DNA of 64,000 nucleotides from Spirochaetaceae bacterium (lineage in GTDB: Bacteria; Spirochaetota; Leptospiria; Leptospirales; Leptonemataceae). The stretch spans positions 1-64,000 of the forward strand of contig PBUB01000027.1 of NCBI GenBank assembly GCA_002729885.1, in the 5' to 3' direction. Shown here piece after piece: positions 40,439 through 49,941 of the stretch (its first letter is position 1; the number at the start of each line of letters is the position of its first letter). The notes under the pieces were generated by a model. The model worked only from the letters and a program-made list of their open reading frames with translations, did not search any database and was not told the DNA's origin. A program made the position numbers and the translations under genes.

Positions 40439-42412
40439 TCAGGCGGATTTCTTGAACTTTTGCTTCACCCAGAGAACGAACTCGGTGGTAGACATGTTTG
40501 CATGAAATTGCACTTCCGGTGTACGCTCTTCGCTGGCTGCTGCTGCCCTGGCCAGAGCTTCCGCTTCTTTATCCTGTTCTACCAGGCTCACCACCTTGAG
40601 ACCGCCATTTTCCCGTTCCAGATGCTCCTCTGGTGGTAGATGAGCATCCAGCCGCACATCAATGCATAGAAACTTTCGATTGAGTATTCGCACATGCAGG
40701 CTGCCATCGAGGATTCGAATAATTTCCTGAATAATGCCCCACTGAATCCAGAGCCCCTCCAGGTCGGGCAGTTTACCGGTAAGAATCCTCTGCATTCTTC
40801 GCATAGTCTTTCTGTCATCATGCTGCAGTAGAAAGCGAAAGTGAAGGTTCTCATCCAGGTCAGATGTAACAATTAGATCTATATGCCGGAATGTCTTGAA
40901 TCCTGGAAAATCCACCAGGCGAATGACAGCAGAATGCACCAGATCCAGACTGCTTTCCAGTTCCAGACTGGGATGAACCTTTACGGTGCATGTTACTCCG
41001 CTGGTAGGCAATACAGCGCTAAGGAAGTCTCCAACGTTTACCGGTACTCTGGCTTCTGGCTCTTCCATCACTTCCAGGCGACTAAGCTCCAGGACATCAT
41101 CCAGACTTTTTTCCAGCTCGGTAAGATGGAACTGAACTCCTGCCGCTTCCTTTTTGGAGAAGCCATCCGACATCTTGCTTCGTACCTGCTGAGTGATTTC
41201 CAGAACAGGCTGGGATATGGCCAGATGAATATGGTGAAAGATTCGAGTTCGCAGCTCATTTACGGACTCCATTTTCACCTGACCCCGATCCACGTCCCTC
41301 TGAAGATTCACAAGCTTGAGGACAATAATGGCGGCGGGCAGAAGCAAAGCTACCACTGAAAAGAAACCCAGTTCGATGGCTCCCGGTTGCCAGAACTGCT
41401 GACCCATTACAGAAAACAATCCATGGACCAGGAAGAATACAAAGCCGCCGGCAATGATAAATCCTCCGGTGGATTGCTTCTGCATAAGTTCTTTGAACGT
41501 CAGATAGGCTCCATAAAAGAAAATAGGAATGTTCAATAGCTTCCAGGTCAGCTCTACTATTTCTACCAGGAAATGCAATCGCAGCGCATAGAGCAGGGCA
41601 GCAATAAAGGCTACAGCGATTACTACCCACCAGAAAGTTCTGTAGTATCTGGGAGTCTCCATTCCAAAGAATCGAATTACGAAAGGATAGAAGAGTGCAG
41701 GAATTAAAATGCCAGAAACTGTACCTGTAATCTCCAGAACTCCATGTAACGGAAGCACCCAGTGCAGTATTTCGTTCTCGCACATGAAATGGAGGGCCAG
41801 AACTCCATAACCAAGACCGGACGGTAGATAGATTCGGCCTGCTTCTACGCGAAAGTGAAGCAAAATGAAAAATATGCTGGAAGAGAAAAATAGAAGCGAA
41901 AATACAAAGTTCGTAATCTGGGATTTCCAGAATAGCTCCCGGGCGATTTCGGTGTTCTGTACTGTGATAGGACCCTGAAGGATTCCAGCAGATATCTTAC
42001 GAGAGCTTTCCAGTCTCAGAGAAATGAAATTCAATCCCGGTTTCAGAATGCTTCCCGGTATGGTCACTACCAGCGGCCGGCCTGGACTTTCCGGTCCTCC
42101 GCCAATTCGAATCCCATTTATATACACATCCAGCCTGTCGTAGATGGGACCGGCAAGAAAACTCAGATTGTAACGTCCAGGCTCAACATTCAGTTCTTTT
42201 CGCAGCCAGATGATGTTTCCCGTTTCCTTGAGGGTAGGGGCCAGATTACCGGGCAACTGCACCACCGGCCATGCATCATCGTTGGGGTCTTCCATACGAC
42301 CCGAGGGAATGACCTTCCAGGGACCGGAAAGATCCAGCACGGTGCGCGCCTGGAGGCCGCTCGATAGAAGCAGGAAGCCCAGGAAGGCAAAAAGGATTCT
42401 TCCGGCCTTCAT
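40439..42412 (-). CDS. 7TM sensor with degenerate kinase domain and no ATPase motifs
   Basis: A 657-residue membrane protein: signal peptide ('ILFAFLGFLLLSSGLQA'), a periplasmic galactose-binding-like domain (about 24-150, 'LDVYINGIRIGGGPESPGRP'), seven TM helices (about 157-370), then a cytoplasmic kinase-like part. The H-box region is 'FHHIHLAISQPVLEI'; aligned on the Pro, the phosphoacceptor position is Leu. No N-box or G-box is recognisable in the following 200 residues, so it should not bind ATP normally. The C-terminus is a charged helical tail. Its ATG shares one base with the stop of the upstream 7TM gene (TAATG), so the two are made together. Confidence 0.85.
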   Translation of the reverse strand: MKAGRILFAFLGFLLLSSGLQARTVLDLSGPWKVIPSGRMEDPNDDAWPVVQLPGNLAPTLKETGNIIWLRKELNVEPGRYNLSFLAGPIYDRLDVYINGIRIGGGPESPGRPLVVTIPGSILKPGLNFISLRLESSRKISAGILQGPITVQNTEIARELFWKSQITNFVFSLLFFSSSIFFILLHFRVEAGRIYLPSGLGYGVLALHFMCENEILHWVLPLHGVLEITGTVSGILIPALFYPFVIRFFGMETPRYYRTFWWVVIAVAFIAALLYALRLHFLVEIVELTWKLLNIPIFFYGAYLTFKELMQKQSTGGFIIAGGFVFFLVHGLFSVMGQQFWQPGAIELGFFSVVALLLPAAIIVLKLVNLQRDVDRGQVKMESVNELRTRIFHHIHLAISQPVLEITQQVRSKMSDGFSKKEAAGVQFHLTELEKSLDDVLELSRLEVMEEPEARVPVNVGDFLSAVLPTSGVTCTVKVHPSLELESSLDLVHSAVIRLVDFPGFKTFRHIDLIVTSDLDENLHFRFLLQHDDRKTMRRMQRILTGKLPDLEGLWIQWGIIQEIIRILDGSLHVRILNRKFLCIDVRLDAHLPPEEHLERENGGLKVVSLVEQDKEAEALARAAAASEERTPEVQFHANMSTTEFVLWVKQKFKKSA

Positions 42413-44526
42413 TACGCTGCCTCCGCCTGTGGAATAAAGATTTCCATGCTGGTGTAGAATCCTGGACCGCTATCCAGTCGCAAACTTGCTCCCATCCTTG
42501 CTGCGATTTCGTCAACAATCGTCAGACCGATGCCGCTACCAGCCACTGAATGATCTTCTGCTCCTCGAACAAATCGTTCGAAGATCAGTTCCTGTTGATC
42601 TGCCGGTATTCCAGGACCTTCATCCCGGATGTTTACTGTTATGCCCCGTTCATCCTTTACCAGGCGAATTTCGACATCGCTTTCTGAATAGAGAAGAGCA
42701 TTCTCTACCAGATGATAAACCATTGCATGAAACAGCTCCGGGTCTCCTCTATAGATTATCTCATCCGCAGAGGAATGCACAATGAGCCTGGATTGCTTCG
42801 CCTGAGTGGCCCGAATGGCACGATCCGATACAAGTTTGATTTGATCCAGGAGGTTAAAACGAACGTTCTTGTCCGGATATTCGTTGTTTTCGAGCTGACT
42901 CAACAATCGGCTGTCCAGAATTAAATTCTCCAGGTTGGTAAGATGGCATTCCAGATCGCGGTTCTTTTTGTTTTGAGTTCTGGCATTCTTTTTCTCGGAG
43001 CCCGCCCCCAGGAGGTGCTTGATTCCTTCGAACAGATGCTGAAACTCCTGTGAGATATTCAGGATCGTTCCTGTTTTCTTTCGTTCCAGCTGTCGCAGTT
43101 CCTTTTCCTGCTCCTTTACAGCTGCGTTCAACTGAATGATTCCATCTGACAGCTGAAGTGCGATAAATCCCAGAAAAATGGGAAATGCAAAGACCAGGAT
43201 CCTGGGCGTATTTATGACTCCCAGGGTTGAAAGCATATCGTTCAGGACCGGAGGAATCAGACACATGAATCCAATTCCAATGAAGCGAAGTCTGTCTCTG
43301 TATGGCCTGTAGGTATTCTTGAACATTGAGATACCATAGATCAATACAACGCTTACACCGGCCAGATTGGAATAGATGGTAACATCGAACCAGAACACCG
43401 AGCGATTCTCACCCAGAAAGGGAATGGAAATTGTAATCAGGGCCAGAGCTCCATAGAATATTTCCAGGAACTTCAGTATCATTGGTCTTTTGTGCTCGAT
43501 CCAGGAAATGAAGAAGTTCAGGAACAATATAGGGAGCATGTAGAGGCAGAGAAGCTCTACCTGATATGAGAAAACGAAATCATCGAAAATAACATACCTG
43601 TAGCCTGACCGAATCAAATGATAGAATCCCAGACTTAAGGTGAAGAGCCCCAGAAATAGATTCTCTTTTTTCCTGGAAGTGAAAATTACAAAAGAGAAGA
43701 AATACAGCGAAATGAATAGAAATAAAAAACTGAAACCGGCAGAAACCCGAGAAGAAAGCATATTCTCCGTAAGCAGATCTCCCTGATGGGCAACCCTGGG
43801 GTCGTTTAGAATACCGGCTCCGCCAGTGCTTCCATAGAGTCGAATGGCTACGATGTTCTCTTCCTGCCAGAGTCCAAAAGGTACCGAATAGATTCGATCG
43901 CTTTCAACGTCAGGACTGAACGGCTGAACCTTGCCGGTGCTTCCAATGGGCACACCGTTGAAAAATACCTGGTCTGCATCGCGAACCCGGCCCAGATAAA
44001 GAGCGGCATGTTCCGGGGCCTGTCCGGTAAGAACGATTCTGCAGCGAAGCCAGATTTCTCCGCGATATCCTTTTACATTGCTTCCGTCGAATGTAAAGGG
44101 AACTGATACGGATTGCCAGTGGGAATCGTTTAAGGAGGGGTTCTGACCTCCGGACAGCGGGCCTTTGTAGAGCTTCCAGTTTCCTTTGAGCTCCAGAGCA
44201 GAGCGCCCATTGTAGTACACCGGGCAGTCTGCCTGCAGGCTCAGAAAGGGGGCCAAAAAAAGGACGATTGCAAGAAGGCCTGCTTTTCCCACTATCTTAT
44301 TATCGGAGCGGCGAACCGGGTAATTGAAAGCCGGAACCGCTTTGTGGAGCCTGGAATCCGGAGCTTTGCCGCCGACCATCCAATCGATGCATCGGCGGCG
44401 AATGACTGACGCTCCGGTCCCTCGCCAGCTCAGCCACAACCTGGAATGTCCTGGTTTTCCCGCTCCTCTTACGTTCTCCAATCTTCCCATGTTTTCCAAG
44501 CTTCCCACATGCTCCGCTTCAATCAT
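42412..44526 (-). CDS. 7TM sensor pseudo-histidine kinase with intact HATPase
   Basis: A 704-residue frame in which a signal sequence appears only at about residue 79 ('AGLLAIVLFLAPFLSLQA'). The true start may therefore be a GTG at 44292 (626 residues); the ATG at 44526 overlaps the rsgA stop (ATGA). A galactose-binding-like periplasmic domain, seven TM helices (about 262-462) and cytoplasmic kinase helices follow. The H-box reads 'ILNISQEFQHLF' where the family has 'NISHEFRTPL', so the His is Gln. The HATPase is well kept: 'HLVENALLYSE', 'DEGPGIPADQQELIFERF' and 'GSGIGLTIVDEIA'. It is last-but-one in the operon rsgA-7TM-7TM. Confidence 0.85.
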   Translation of the reverse strand: MIEAEHVGSLENMGRLENVRGAGKPGHSRLWLSWRGTGASVIRRRCIDWMVGGKAPDSRLHKAVPAFNYPVRRSDNKIVGKAGLLAIVLFLAPFLSLQADCPVYYNGRSALELKGNWKLYKGPLSGGQNPSLNDSHWQSVSVPFTFDGSNVKGYRGEIWLRCRIVLTGQAPEHAALYLGRVRDADQVFFNGVPIGSTGKVQPFSPDVESDRIYSVPFGLWQEENIVAIRLYGSTGGAGILNDPRVAHQGDLLTENMLSSRVSAGFSFLFLFISLYFFSFVIFTSRKKENLFLGLFTLSLGFYHLIRSGYRYVIFDDFVFSYQVELLCLYMLPILFLNFFISWIEHKRPMILKFLEIFYGALALITISIPFLGENRSVFWFDVTIYSNLAGVSVVLIYGISMFKNTYRPYRDRLRFIGIGFMCLIPPVLNDMLSTLGVINTPRILVFAFPIFLGFIALQLSDGIIQLNAAVKEQEKELRQLERKKTGTILNISQEFQHLFEGIKHLLGAGSEKKNARTQNKKNRDLECHLTNLENLILDSRLLSQLENNEYPDKNVRFNLLDQIKLVSDRAIRATQAKQSRLIVHSSADEIIYRGDPELFHAMVYHLVENALLYSESDVEIRLVKDERGITVNIRDEGPGIPADQQELIFERFVRGAEDHSVAGSGIGLTIVDEIAARMGASLRLDSGPGFYTSMEIFIPQAEAA

Positions 44527-45662
44527 TTATTTCTCATCCTGCCTGTGGGCTTGATATAGTCCCCTTTTCTCACCCGATCCGGACTCTTCAATGATTCCAG
44601 CATTTGATCCAGGCTTTTTTGTCTTTCTGGAAACAGGATTTCCTGACCATGCCCTTGAAGTATCTCCTGCACCGCGCAATCCGTGGATCCTTCTGCATGA
44701 TCGCAATTACGGAACCGGCAATTCTCGGACGCTTCTTCCAGCTCTCGAAAGGATTCCAGCAGTTCCTTTCTATCCAGGTGGGCCACTCCCCATTCCTTGA
44801 TTCCGGGAGTGTCGATTACCATTCCTCCATCCGGCAGAACCATCAGGATGGGATTGGTTGTAGTATGTCGGCCCTTGCGAGTGCTTTCGCTCACATCGGA
44901 AGTCTTTTGAGCGCCGCTACCAAACAGTCGATTGAATAGCGTGGATTTGCCTGTGCCGGAATGTCCGGTAAGAAGAGTAGTGCCGCTGGTAACAGCTTCT
45001 GACAGCCTGTCCAGTTCAGGCGAAGATTCATCGGATAAAAGATCCAGAAAGTAGCAGGGATATCCCAGCCTTCGATAATTTAAAGCGGTTAAGAAATCGT
45101 AGGATTCTTCTGTGAAGGATTCCCTTTCCTCCAGGGGCGGATCCGGCTCTTTCTCCGGGTCCACCAGATCGCGCAATAGTTCCAGACATTCAATACTTGA
45201 GGCGAATTGCACGGTTTCTTCGGAAAGCAAATCGGTCTTGGTAAATGCCAGATGGGGTTCTACATTTCCGGTTTCGCATGCGCTCAGGAATCGATCAATG
45301 AAGCCTGGTCTCAGAGATGGATCTTTCAGGGCGCAAACGGCAACGGCCCGGTCCACATTGGCTGCCAGCACATGGGTTTCATAGGGTGAGGATCTGGCCA
45401 GGAAACTGCGTCTGGGCAAAATCTCTTCGATGATAGCTTCTTCGGTTCCTTCTTCCTGACTGAACAGCACACGGTCCCCTACCGCCAGAGGATTGCGCTG
45501 ATTATCCTGTTTTTCCAGCCTCAGTCGGCCCCGAAGGACAGCACGAAGTTCCGGACTCCTTTCTGGCTCCGGAAGTATACTGTAATAGGCGCCGAAGATT
45601 CGGCTGACAATGGCCTCTTTTTGCTCCGGCGGCTTTGTATCCTGTTTTTCTGTGTCCGGCAT
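44523..45662 (-). CDS. rsgA: Ribosome small-subunit GTPase RsgA
   Basis: This circularly permuted GTPase acts in late 30S subunit maturation. The 379-residue protein has an N-terminal OB fold ('AVLRGRLRLEKQDN', 'PLAVGDRVLF'). The permuted G domain follows: 'FTKTDLL' (G4) precedes 'LTGHSGTGKSTLFNRLFG' (G1) and 'VIDTPGIKEWG' (G3). The C-terminal zinc finger is 'CRFRNCDHAEGSTDC'. About 20 residues at the N-terminus (before 'EAIVSRIFGAYYSI') are an extension. It heads an operon with two 7TM genes, the first of which overlaps it by four bases. Confidence 0.94.
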   Translation of the reverse strand: MPDTEKQDTKPPEQKEAIVSRIFGAYYSILPEPERSPELRAVLRGRLRLEKQDNQRNPLAVGDRVLFSQEEGTEEAIIEEILPRRSFLARSSPYETHVLAANVDRAVAVCALKDPSLRPGFIDRFLSACETGNVEPHLAFTKTDLLSEETVQFASSIECLELLRDLVDPEKEPDPPLEERESFTEESYDFLTALNYRRLGYPCYFLDLLSDESSPELDRLSEAVTSGTTLLTGHSGTGKSTLFNRLFGSGAQKTSDVSESTRKGRHTTTNPILMVLPDGGMVIDTPGIKEWGVAHLDRKELLESFRELEEASENCRFRNCDHAEGSTDCAVQEILQGHGQEILFPERQKSLDQMLESLKSPDRVRKGDYIKPTGRMRNK

Positions 45663-45715
45663 ACAGTGGGAAATGTTCTTGTAATAGCAACTGCGGTCAT
45701 CCGAAATTTGATATC

Positions 45716-47698
45716 TTGAATCTCCTGGAATTAATCCTGACCGCGTCAGCAGGCGCTCTGGACGGTGCCATCAAAGCCGTGAAAAACGAAGCCGGTCGTC
45801 GGGGCTCGGACCGAATCGTAAGCGTAGGTCGAAGAAGGCTGGATCAATTCAAATACGCACTCATCCAGCTAAAATCTACAGAGGAAGTGTGCGAGGACCT
45901 GGTGGATTTCCTGGTGGATTATCTGGGCACCCAGCACATTGGAATTTATCTATGGGATGAAGCCGAGGGATCCTTTTCTCTGCAGAAAGACATTCCCGGA
46001 GTTCGCCATGGCTGGAGAGTGTTTGAGCCTTTTCTCATGCATATGGCCGACCATGATGCAATCATTCTCAGAGAAAGACCCGTATCCGGACTGCTACCCG
46101 AGGTGGCCGCTCAAAGGGATAGCTTTTTCAAAGAAACCGGCTCCGATTTGATCGTACCTCTGGTGCTCAATGAATCTTTGCTGGGAATCCTATTTATTGG
46201 TCCTCCCGGTTCCATTCACTGGACAGCATCTCGTCTCAATGCATTGAGCGAAGTGCGATCTCTGGTAACCATGGCTTTGAGCAATTCCATTCTTTACGCT
46301 CGGCTGCAGGGAATCCTGGAGCATCTGGAAGAAAAGGTCAAGGAACGTACGCGAAAGCTGGAGGAAGCCCAGGCCCATCTGGTGCAATCCGAAAAGATGG
46401 CCATGCTGGGTGTGATGATTGCCGGTATCGCACATGAAATCAATACCCCTGCAGGAGTCATCTTTGGTGGTTCCATGAATCTGCAGCAGAATCTGGATGG
46501 AGTTCTGGATCATATTCCTTCGCTTCTGGGAGAGCTGGGCGAAGAAAGACTTAGAGAGCTGTTGCATCTGTCTCTGAAACAATCCAGAAAAAGAATCCAT
46601 GTCTCTGGTGCGTTCAAAAAAAAGAGAGAATTGCAGCAAACCCTGCAATCTCGCTGGCCTGGTGCGGATGTACAGAAGCTGGTGGGGCATCTGGTGGAAA
46701 TGGGATTCTATCAGGAAAGCGAGGATCTACAGTCCAGGGAAATGCAGACCATACTGCAGGCCTACGATTCTGTATTGTCCAGCACGAGCCCGGATCATTC
46801 CCATTCCGGGGTCGACGCTAGAGTCGACGCGAAAGTGCCTCAAAGGGGCGATAATCGAGAATCATCCGACGAAGATTCCGTGCATTCGCGCGAAATAGCC
46901 GGTTCAGATTCCGAAGCCCCGGGAAGAACCACTTCAGAAATACTGTTCGAGTTTCTGAGGCTTGTATCTTCTACCGGAAAGAATTTGAGTAATATTCAAG
47001 GATCCATTGAAAGCATAGTTCGAATTGTTCGTGCACTGAAGAGTTATTCGCATCCAGGACAGAAAACTTTTGGGGCCGCAAGTGTGGAAGAGGGACTCAG
47101 CAATACTTTGATTATCCTTTCCTCTGTATGGAAGGGCCAACTGGACGTGCATCGAGAATTGAGCGAGACCCCGGAGATTCAATGTGATGCAGACGAGCTC
47201 AACCAGGTATGGACCAATCTACTTACAAATTCCTGGCAGGCCCTGCAGGGTCAGCAGGGAGCACAAATTACAGTGGCTTCGCATTTTTCGGAGCAACCGG
47301 TGGAGGAGCTGCGAAAGGAGCACTCCAACGGTCCCGGTTTGGTGGCCGCGCTTGTGGGAGAATTAAACGGCCCTGCCGTTATTGTTACTATAGAAGACAA
47401 TGGACCAGGTATTCCAGCCGACCATGTAGAAAAGATCTGGGATCCATTCTTTACTACCAAAGATCAGGGTGAAGGTAGTGGTCTTGGGCTCAGCATAGTT
47501 CGTAGGATTGTAGAAGAACATGGAGGAGCCATAGGTGTGCGAAGCAAGACCGGAGAGGCGCATGGTACCCGGTTTTCCGTGGCTTTACCCCTGGTACAGG
47601 ACGAGGCCACGGTTCGAAAGAAGGAAGCTCGGAATCGAGAGCTTCAGGATATGCAAAAGGACAGCCGGGCCAGCTCCATGCCCTTTAAATTTCGATAG
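45716..47698 (+). CDS. GAF-containing sensor histidine kinase
   Basis: A soluble kinase of about 660 residues with a GAF domain (about 55-190, 'FLVDYLGTQHIGIYLWDEA'), a coiled coil and a HisKA with intact phosphoacceptor ('MIAGIAHEINTPAG', His near 239). There is an insertion of about 150 residues between H-box and N-box, then HATPase ('NLLTNSWQAL', 'DNGPGIPADHVEKIWDPFF', 'GSGLGLSIVRRIVEEHGG'). The insert has 'KKKRELQQTLQSRW' and 'LVGHLVEMGFY', then a Ser/Asp-rich stretch. It belongs to the NtrB-like class. The TTG at 45716 is a guess; no ATG or good ribosome site is present, and the frame opens upstream inside divergent rsgA. No response regulator is adjacent. Confidence 0.85.
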   Translation: MNLLELILTASAGALDGAIKAVKNEAGRRGSDRIVSVGRRRLDQFKYALIQLKSTEEVCEDLVDFLVDYLGTQHIGIYLWDEAEGSFSLQKDIPGVRHGWRVFEPFLMHMADHDAIILRERPVSGLLPEVAAQRDSFFKETGSDLIVPLVLNESLLGILFIGPPGSIHWTASRLNALSEVRSLVTMALSNSILYARLQGILEHLEEKVKERTRKLEEAQAHLVQSEKMAMLGVMIAGIAHEINTPAGVIFGGSMNLQQNLDGVLDHIPSLLGELGEERLRELLHLSLKQSRKRIHVSGAFKKKRELQQTLQSRWPGADVQKLVGHLVEMGFYQESEDLQSREMQTILQAYDSVLSSTSPDHSHSGVDARVDAKVPQRGDNRESSDEDSVHSREIAGSDSEAPGRTTSEILFEFLRLVSSTGKNLSNIQGSIESIVRIVRALKSYSHPGQKTFGAASVEEGLSNTLIILSSVWKGQLDVHRELSETPEIQCDADELNQVWTNLLTNSWQALQGQQGAQITVASHFSEQPVEELRKEHSNGPGLVAALVGELNGPAVIVTIEDNGPGIPADHVEKIWDPFFTTKDQGEGSGLGLSIVRRIVEEHGGAIGVRSKTGEAHGTRFSVALPLVQDEATVRKKEARNRELQDMQKDSRASSMPFKFR

Positions 47699-47775
47699 AT
47701 GCCCCACTTCCCGGGAAGACCAGCCCCTTGTGCGAGTGGCGATTGGCTCGTCATCTAACGTAGGCAGGGATCGTA

Positions 47776-49266
47776 TTATTCAGCCCAGTCCTTAACTCGG
47801 CCGATGGCTTTGTTCCAGTAATGAATCTCTCGCTTACGTCGATCTTCGTCCATCGAAGGTTTGAACACAGTTTTGTCACCCATTAGCTTTAGTAGATCGC
47901 TGGCATCGTTCCATATCCCTGCATGAATTCCCGCCAGATAGGCAGAACCCAGGGCTGTTGTATCTACATTGGAAGGTCTTTCCACTGGCTTATTCAAGAT
48001 ATCTGCCTGGAATTGCATTAGATAGTTGTTGGCAGTGGCGCCGCCATCGGCTCGTAGAAAAGGAAGATCCTGACCGGTATCCTTTTCCATGGCTCGCACC
48101 AGATCAAAAGATTGAAATGCAATGGATTTTAGTGCGGCTCTTGTAATTCGTGCAGGATCTGTATCCCGGGTCAGTCCAAAGATGGCTCCTCTGGCATTCA
48201 TATCCCAGTGAGGCGCTCCCAGTCCGCTAAAGGCAGGCACAAAGACTACATCATCCTCTTCATCTTTGATGTTTTCAATAAGACCTTCTGTGTCGGGAGC
48301 TTTGGCAAAGAATCTTGCATAGTCCCTGAGCCACTGAACTACAGCACCTGCAATGAATACTGCTCCCTCCAGGGCATAACATACGCCACCTTTTCCATCC
48401 ACCGCCAGGGTTGTCAGAAGCCCCTGCTTGCTAATCAGGAACTGATCGCCGGTATTAAAGAGTAGAAAGCATCCGGTCCCGTAGGTGTTTTTCGCTTCGC
48501 CGGGATTTACACAAACCTGGCCAAACAGGGCAGCCTGCTGATCGCCCAGCATGGCACAAACCGGGACTCCGTCCGGCAGGGACTTCAATCCCGTGGTTTT
48601 TCCAAAGTCAGCGCGACTGGGATGAACCTCGGGCAGCATAGCCATGGGCACATCAATCAAGCGACAGAGGTCATCATCCCATTTTTTCTCTTCTATATTG
48701 TAGAGCAGGGTTCGCGAAGCATTTGTATACTCGGTTTTGAATTCGCCGGTAAGCTTGTATAAGAGCCAGCAATCGATGGTACCTGCGCAAAGCTCTCCTT
48801 TTTGCGCTCTGGCCCGGGCTCCCTCCACATTATCCAGAATCCATGCGATTTTGGTTCCCGAAAAATAGGCATCGGTTACCAGTCCGGTTTTCTTTCGTAT
48901 TGTGGCTTCGTAGCCCTTATCTTTCAGCCCCTGGCATATGCTGGAGGTCCTGCGACACTGCCAGACAATGGCATTGTGTATGGGCTTTCCGGTAGAGCGA
49001 TCCCAGACTACAACGGTTTCTCGCTGGTTGGTAATTCCAATGGCCTGGCAATCGTTCGCATTCAGTTTTCCCTGTTCCAGGGTTTCGCCAATGAGAGTCT
49101 CAACGCCGGCCCAGATCTCTTCAGCGTCGTGCTCTACCCAGCCTGGTTTGGGAAAATGCTGCGTGAATTCCCGGTAGGAACTGGCAATGACATTACCGGA
49201 TGAATCGAAACAGAATACTCGGGAACCGGTGGTTCCCTGATCGATGGACATTACAAAATTGCTCAT
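47776..49266 (-). CDS. glpK: Glycerol kinase
   Basis: This enzyme phosphorylates glycerol to sn-glycerol 3-phosphate with ATP, the entry to lipid synthesis and glycerol catabolism. The 496-residue length is normal. Motifs: 'SIDQGTTGSRVFCFD' (phosphate 1), 'FTQHFPKPGWVEHDAEEIW', 'GITNQRETVVVWDRSTGKPI', 'IVWQCRRTS', 'GTGCFLLFNTG', 'RADGGATANNYLMQFQADIL' (adenosine) and 'ALGSAYLAGIHAGIW'. ATG 49266 is preferred to a GTG at 49272; neither has a clear ribosome site. No glpF or glpD is adjacent. It converges with the histidine kinase gene. Confidence 0.96.
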   Translation of the reverse strand: MSNFVMSIDQGTTGSRVFCFDSSGNVIASSYREFTQHFPKPGWVEHDAEEIWAGVETLIGETLEQGKLNANDCQAIGITNQRETVVVWDRSTGKPIHNAIVWQCRRTSSICQGLKDKGYEATIRKKTGLVTDAYFSGTKIAWILDNVEGARARAQKGELCAGTIDCWLLYKLTGEFKTEYTNASRTLLYNIEEKKWDDDLCRLIDVPMAMLPEVHPSRADFGKTTGLKSLPDGVPVCAMLGDQQAALFGQVCVNPGEAKNTYGTGCFLLFNTGDQFLISKQGLLTTLAVDGKGGVCYALEGAVFIAGAVVQWLRDYARFFAKAPDTEGLIENIKDEEDDVVFVPAFSGLGAPHWDMNARGAIFGLTRDTDPARITRAALKSIAFQSFDLVRAMEKDTGQDLPFLRADGGATANNYLMQFQADILNKPVERPSNVDTTALGSAYLAGIHAGIWNDASDLLKLMGDKTVFKPSMDEDRRKREIHYWNKAIGRVKDWAE

Positions 49267-49412
49267 GGGCACAAAGATTCAATCCAGGCCCTCAGAATTG
49301 CAAGTAGAATCGAGTAATGGATCACTGCTGGGGCCACCCTCTTGATCTGAACGTGACCTGAAATGGAAGGCCCGAAAGCCGGACCGTATCCAGATCCGGG
49401 GTACGGATGCAA

Positions 49413-49724
49413 CTATCTGTTTACTTCCGTGCAGCTTGATTTTTCGCAGATCGCCTCCAGCTTGTATTTGGCAATGCATCCCGTTTCTACGGTCTCACCG
49501 CTCTGGTTTCTGAAAGGCTCCACGGTATAGCAATCAACTACCCTGTAGCCACCTTTTCGGTCCGGCAGCTTGTAAACGTAGGAGTATTGAATGGATTCAT
49601 TGGAGGCAGGTTCCCACTCCGCGGGGAGGGTATAGTTCTCCGATTTGAATTGGGTGTAGATTAAAGCGCCGCCTACAACAAGCAGGCTGCCTATGATTCC
49701 GGGAATCGATAGTTTACTTTTCAT
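49413..49724 (-). CDS. Small membrane-anchored or exported hypothetical protein
   Basis: A 103-residue product from ATG 49724, chosen because GGGAAGG lies eight bases upstream. The N-terminus is a TM or signal segment ('IPGIIGSLLVVGGALIY'). The rest is a polar domain with four Cys ('VVDCYTVEPF', 'ETGCIAKYKLEAICEKSSC') that could form disulfides in the periplasm. No family is recognised. It lies downstream of a terminator, so it is transcribed on its own. Confidence 0.7.
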   Translation of the reverse strand: MKSKLSIPGIIGSLLVVGGALIYTQFKSENYTLPAEWEPASNESIQYSYVYKLPDRKGGYRVVDCYTVEPFRNQSGETVETGCIAKYKLEAICEKSSCTEVNR

Positions 49725-49846
49725 GGTATGACCTTCCCTGTTTGAATTCTTGCTTTTGCGGCCAATCCGCATTCAGCGTTTGATTCTGGATCCGGGGATG
49801 GATTACTGCAACTCATTTAAGGAGGGAATACCAGGAACTAAAATAC

Positions 49847-49872
49847 AAAAGGCGCCCGAATGGACGCCTTTT
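49847..49872 (-). terminator. Rho-independent terminator (minus strand)
   Basis: AAAAGGCG / CGCCTTTT stem with a 10-base loop, ending in T on the minus strand. It closes the gene at 49942-50523. Confidence 0.8.
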
Positions 49873-49941
49873 CGCGGATCGGAAGGGAACCTTGAATTCA
49901 GTAGGAATCCAGTCTCCCAATCCATTCAGATGATGTTTATC

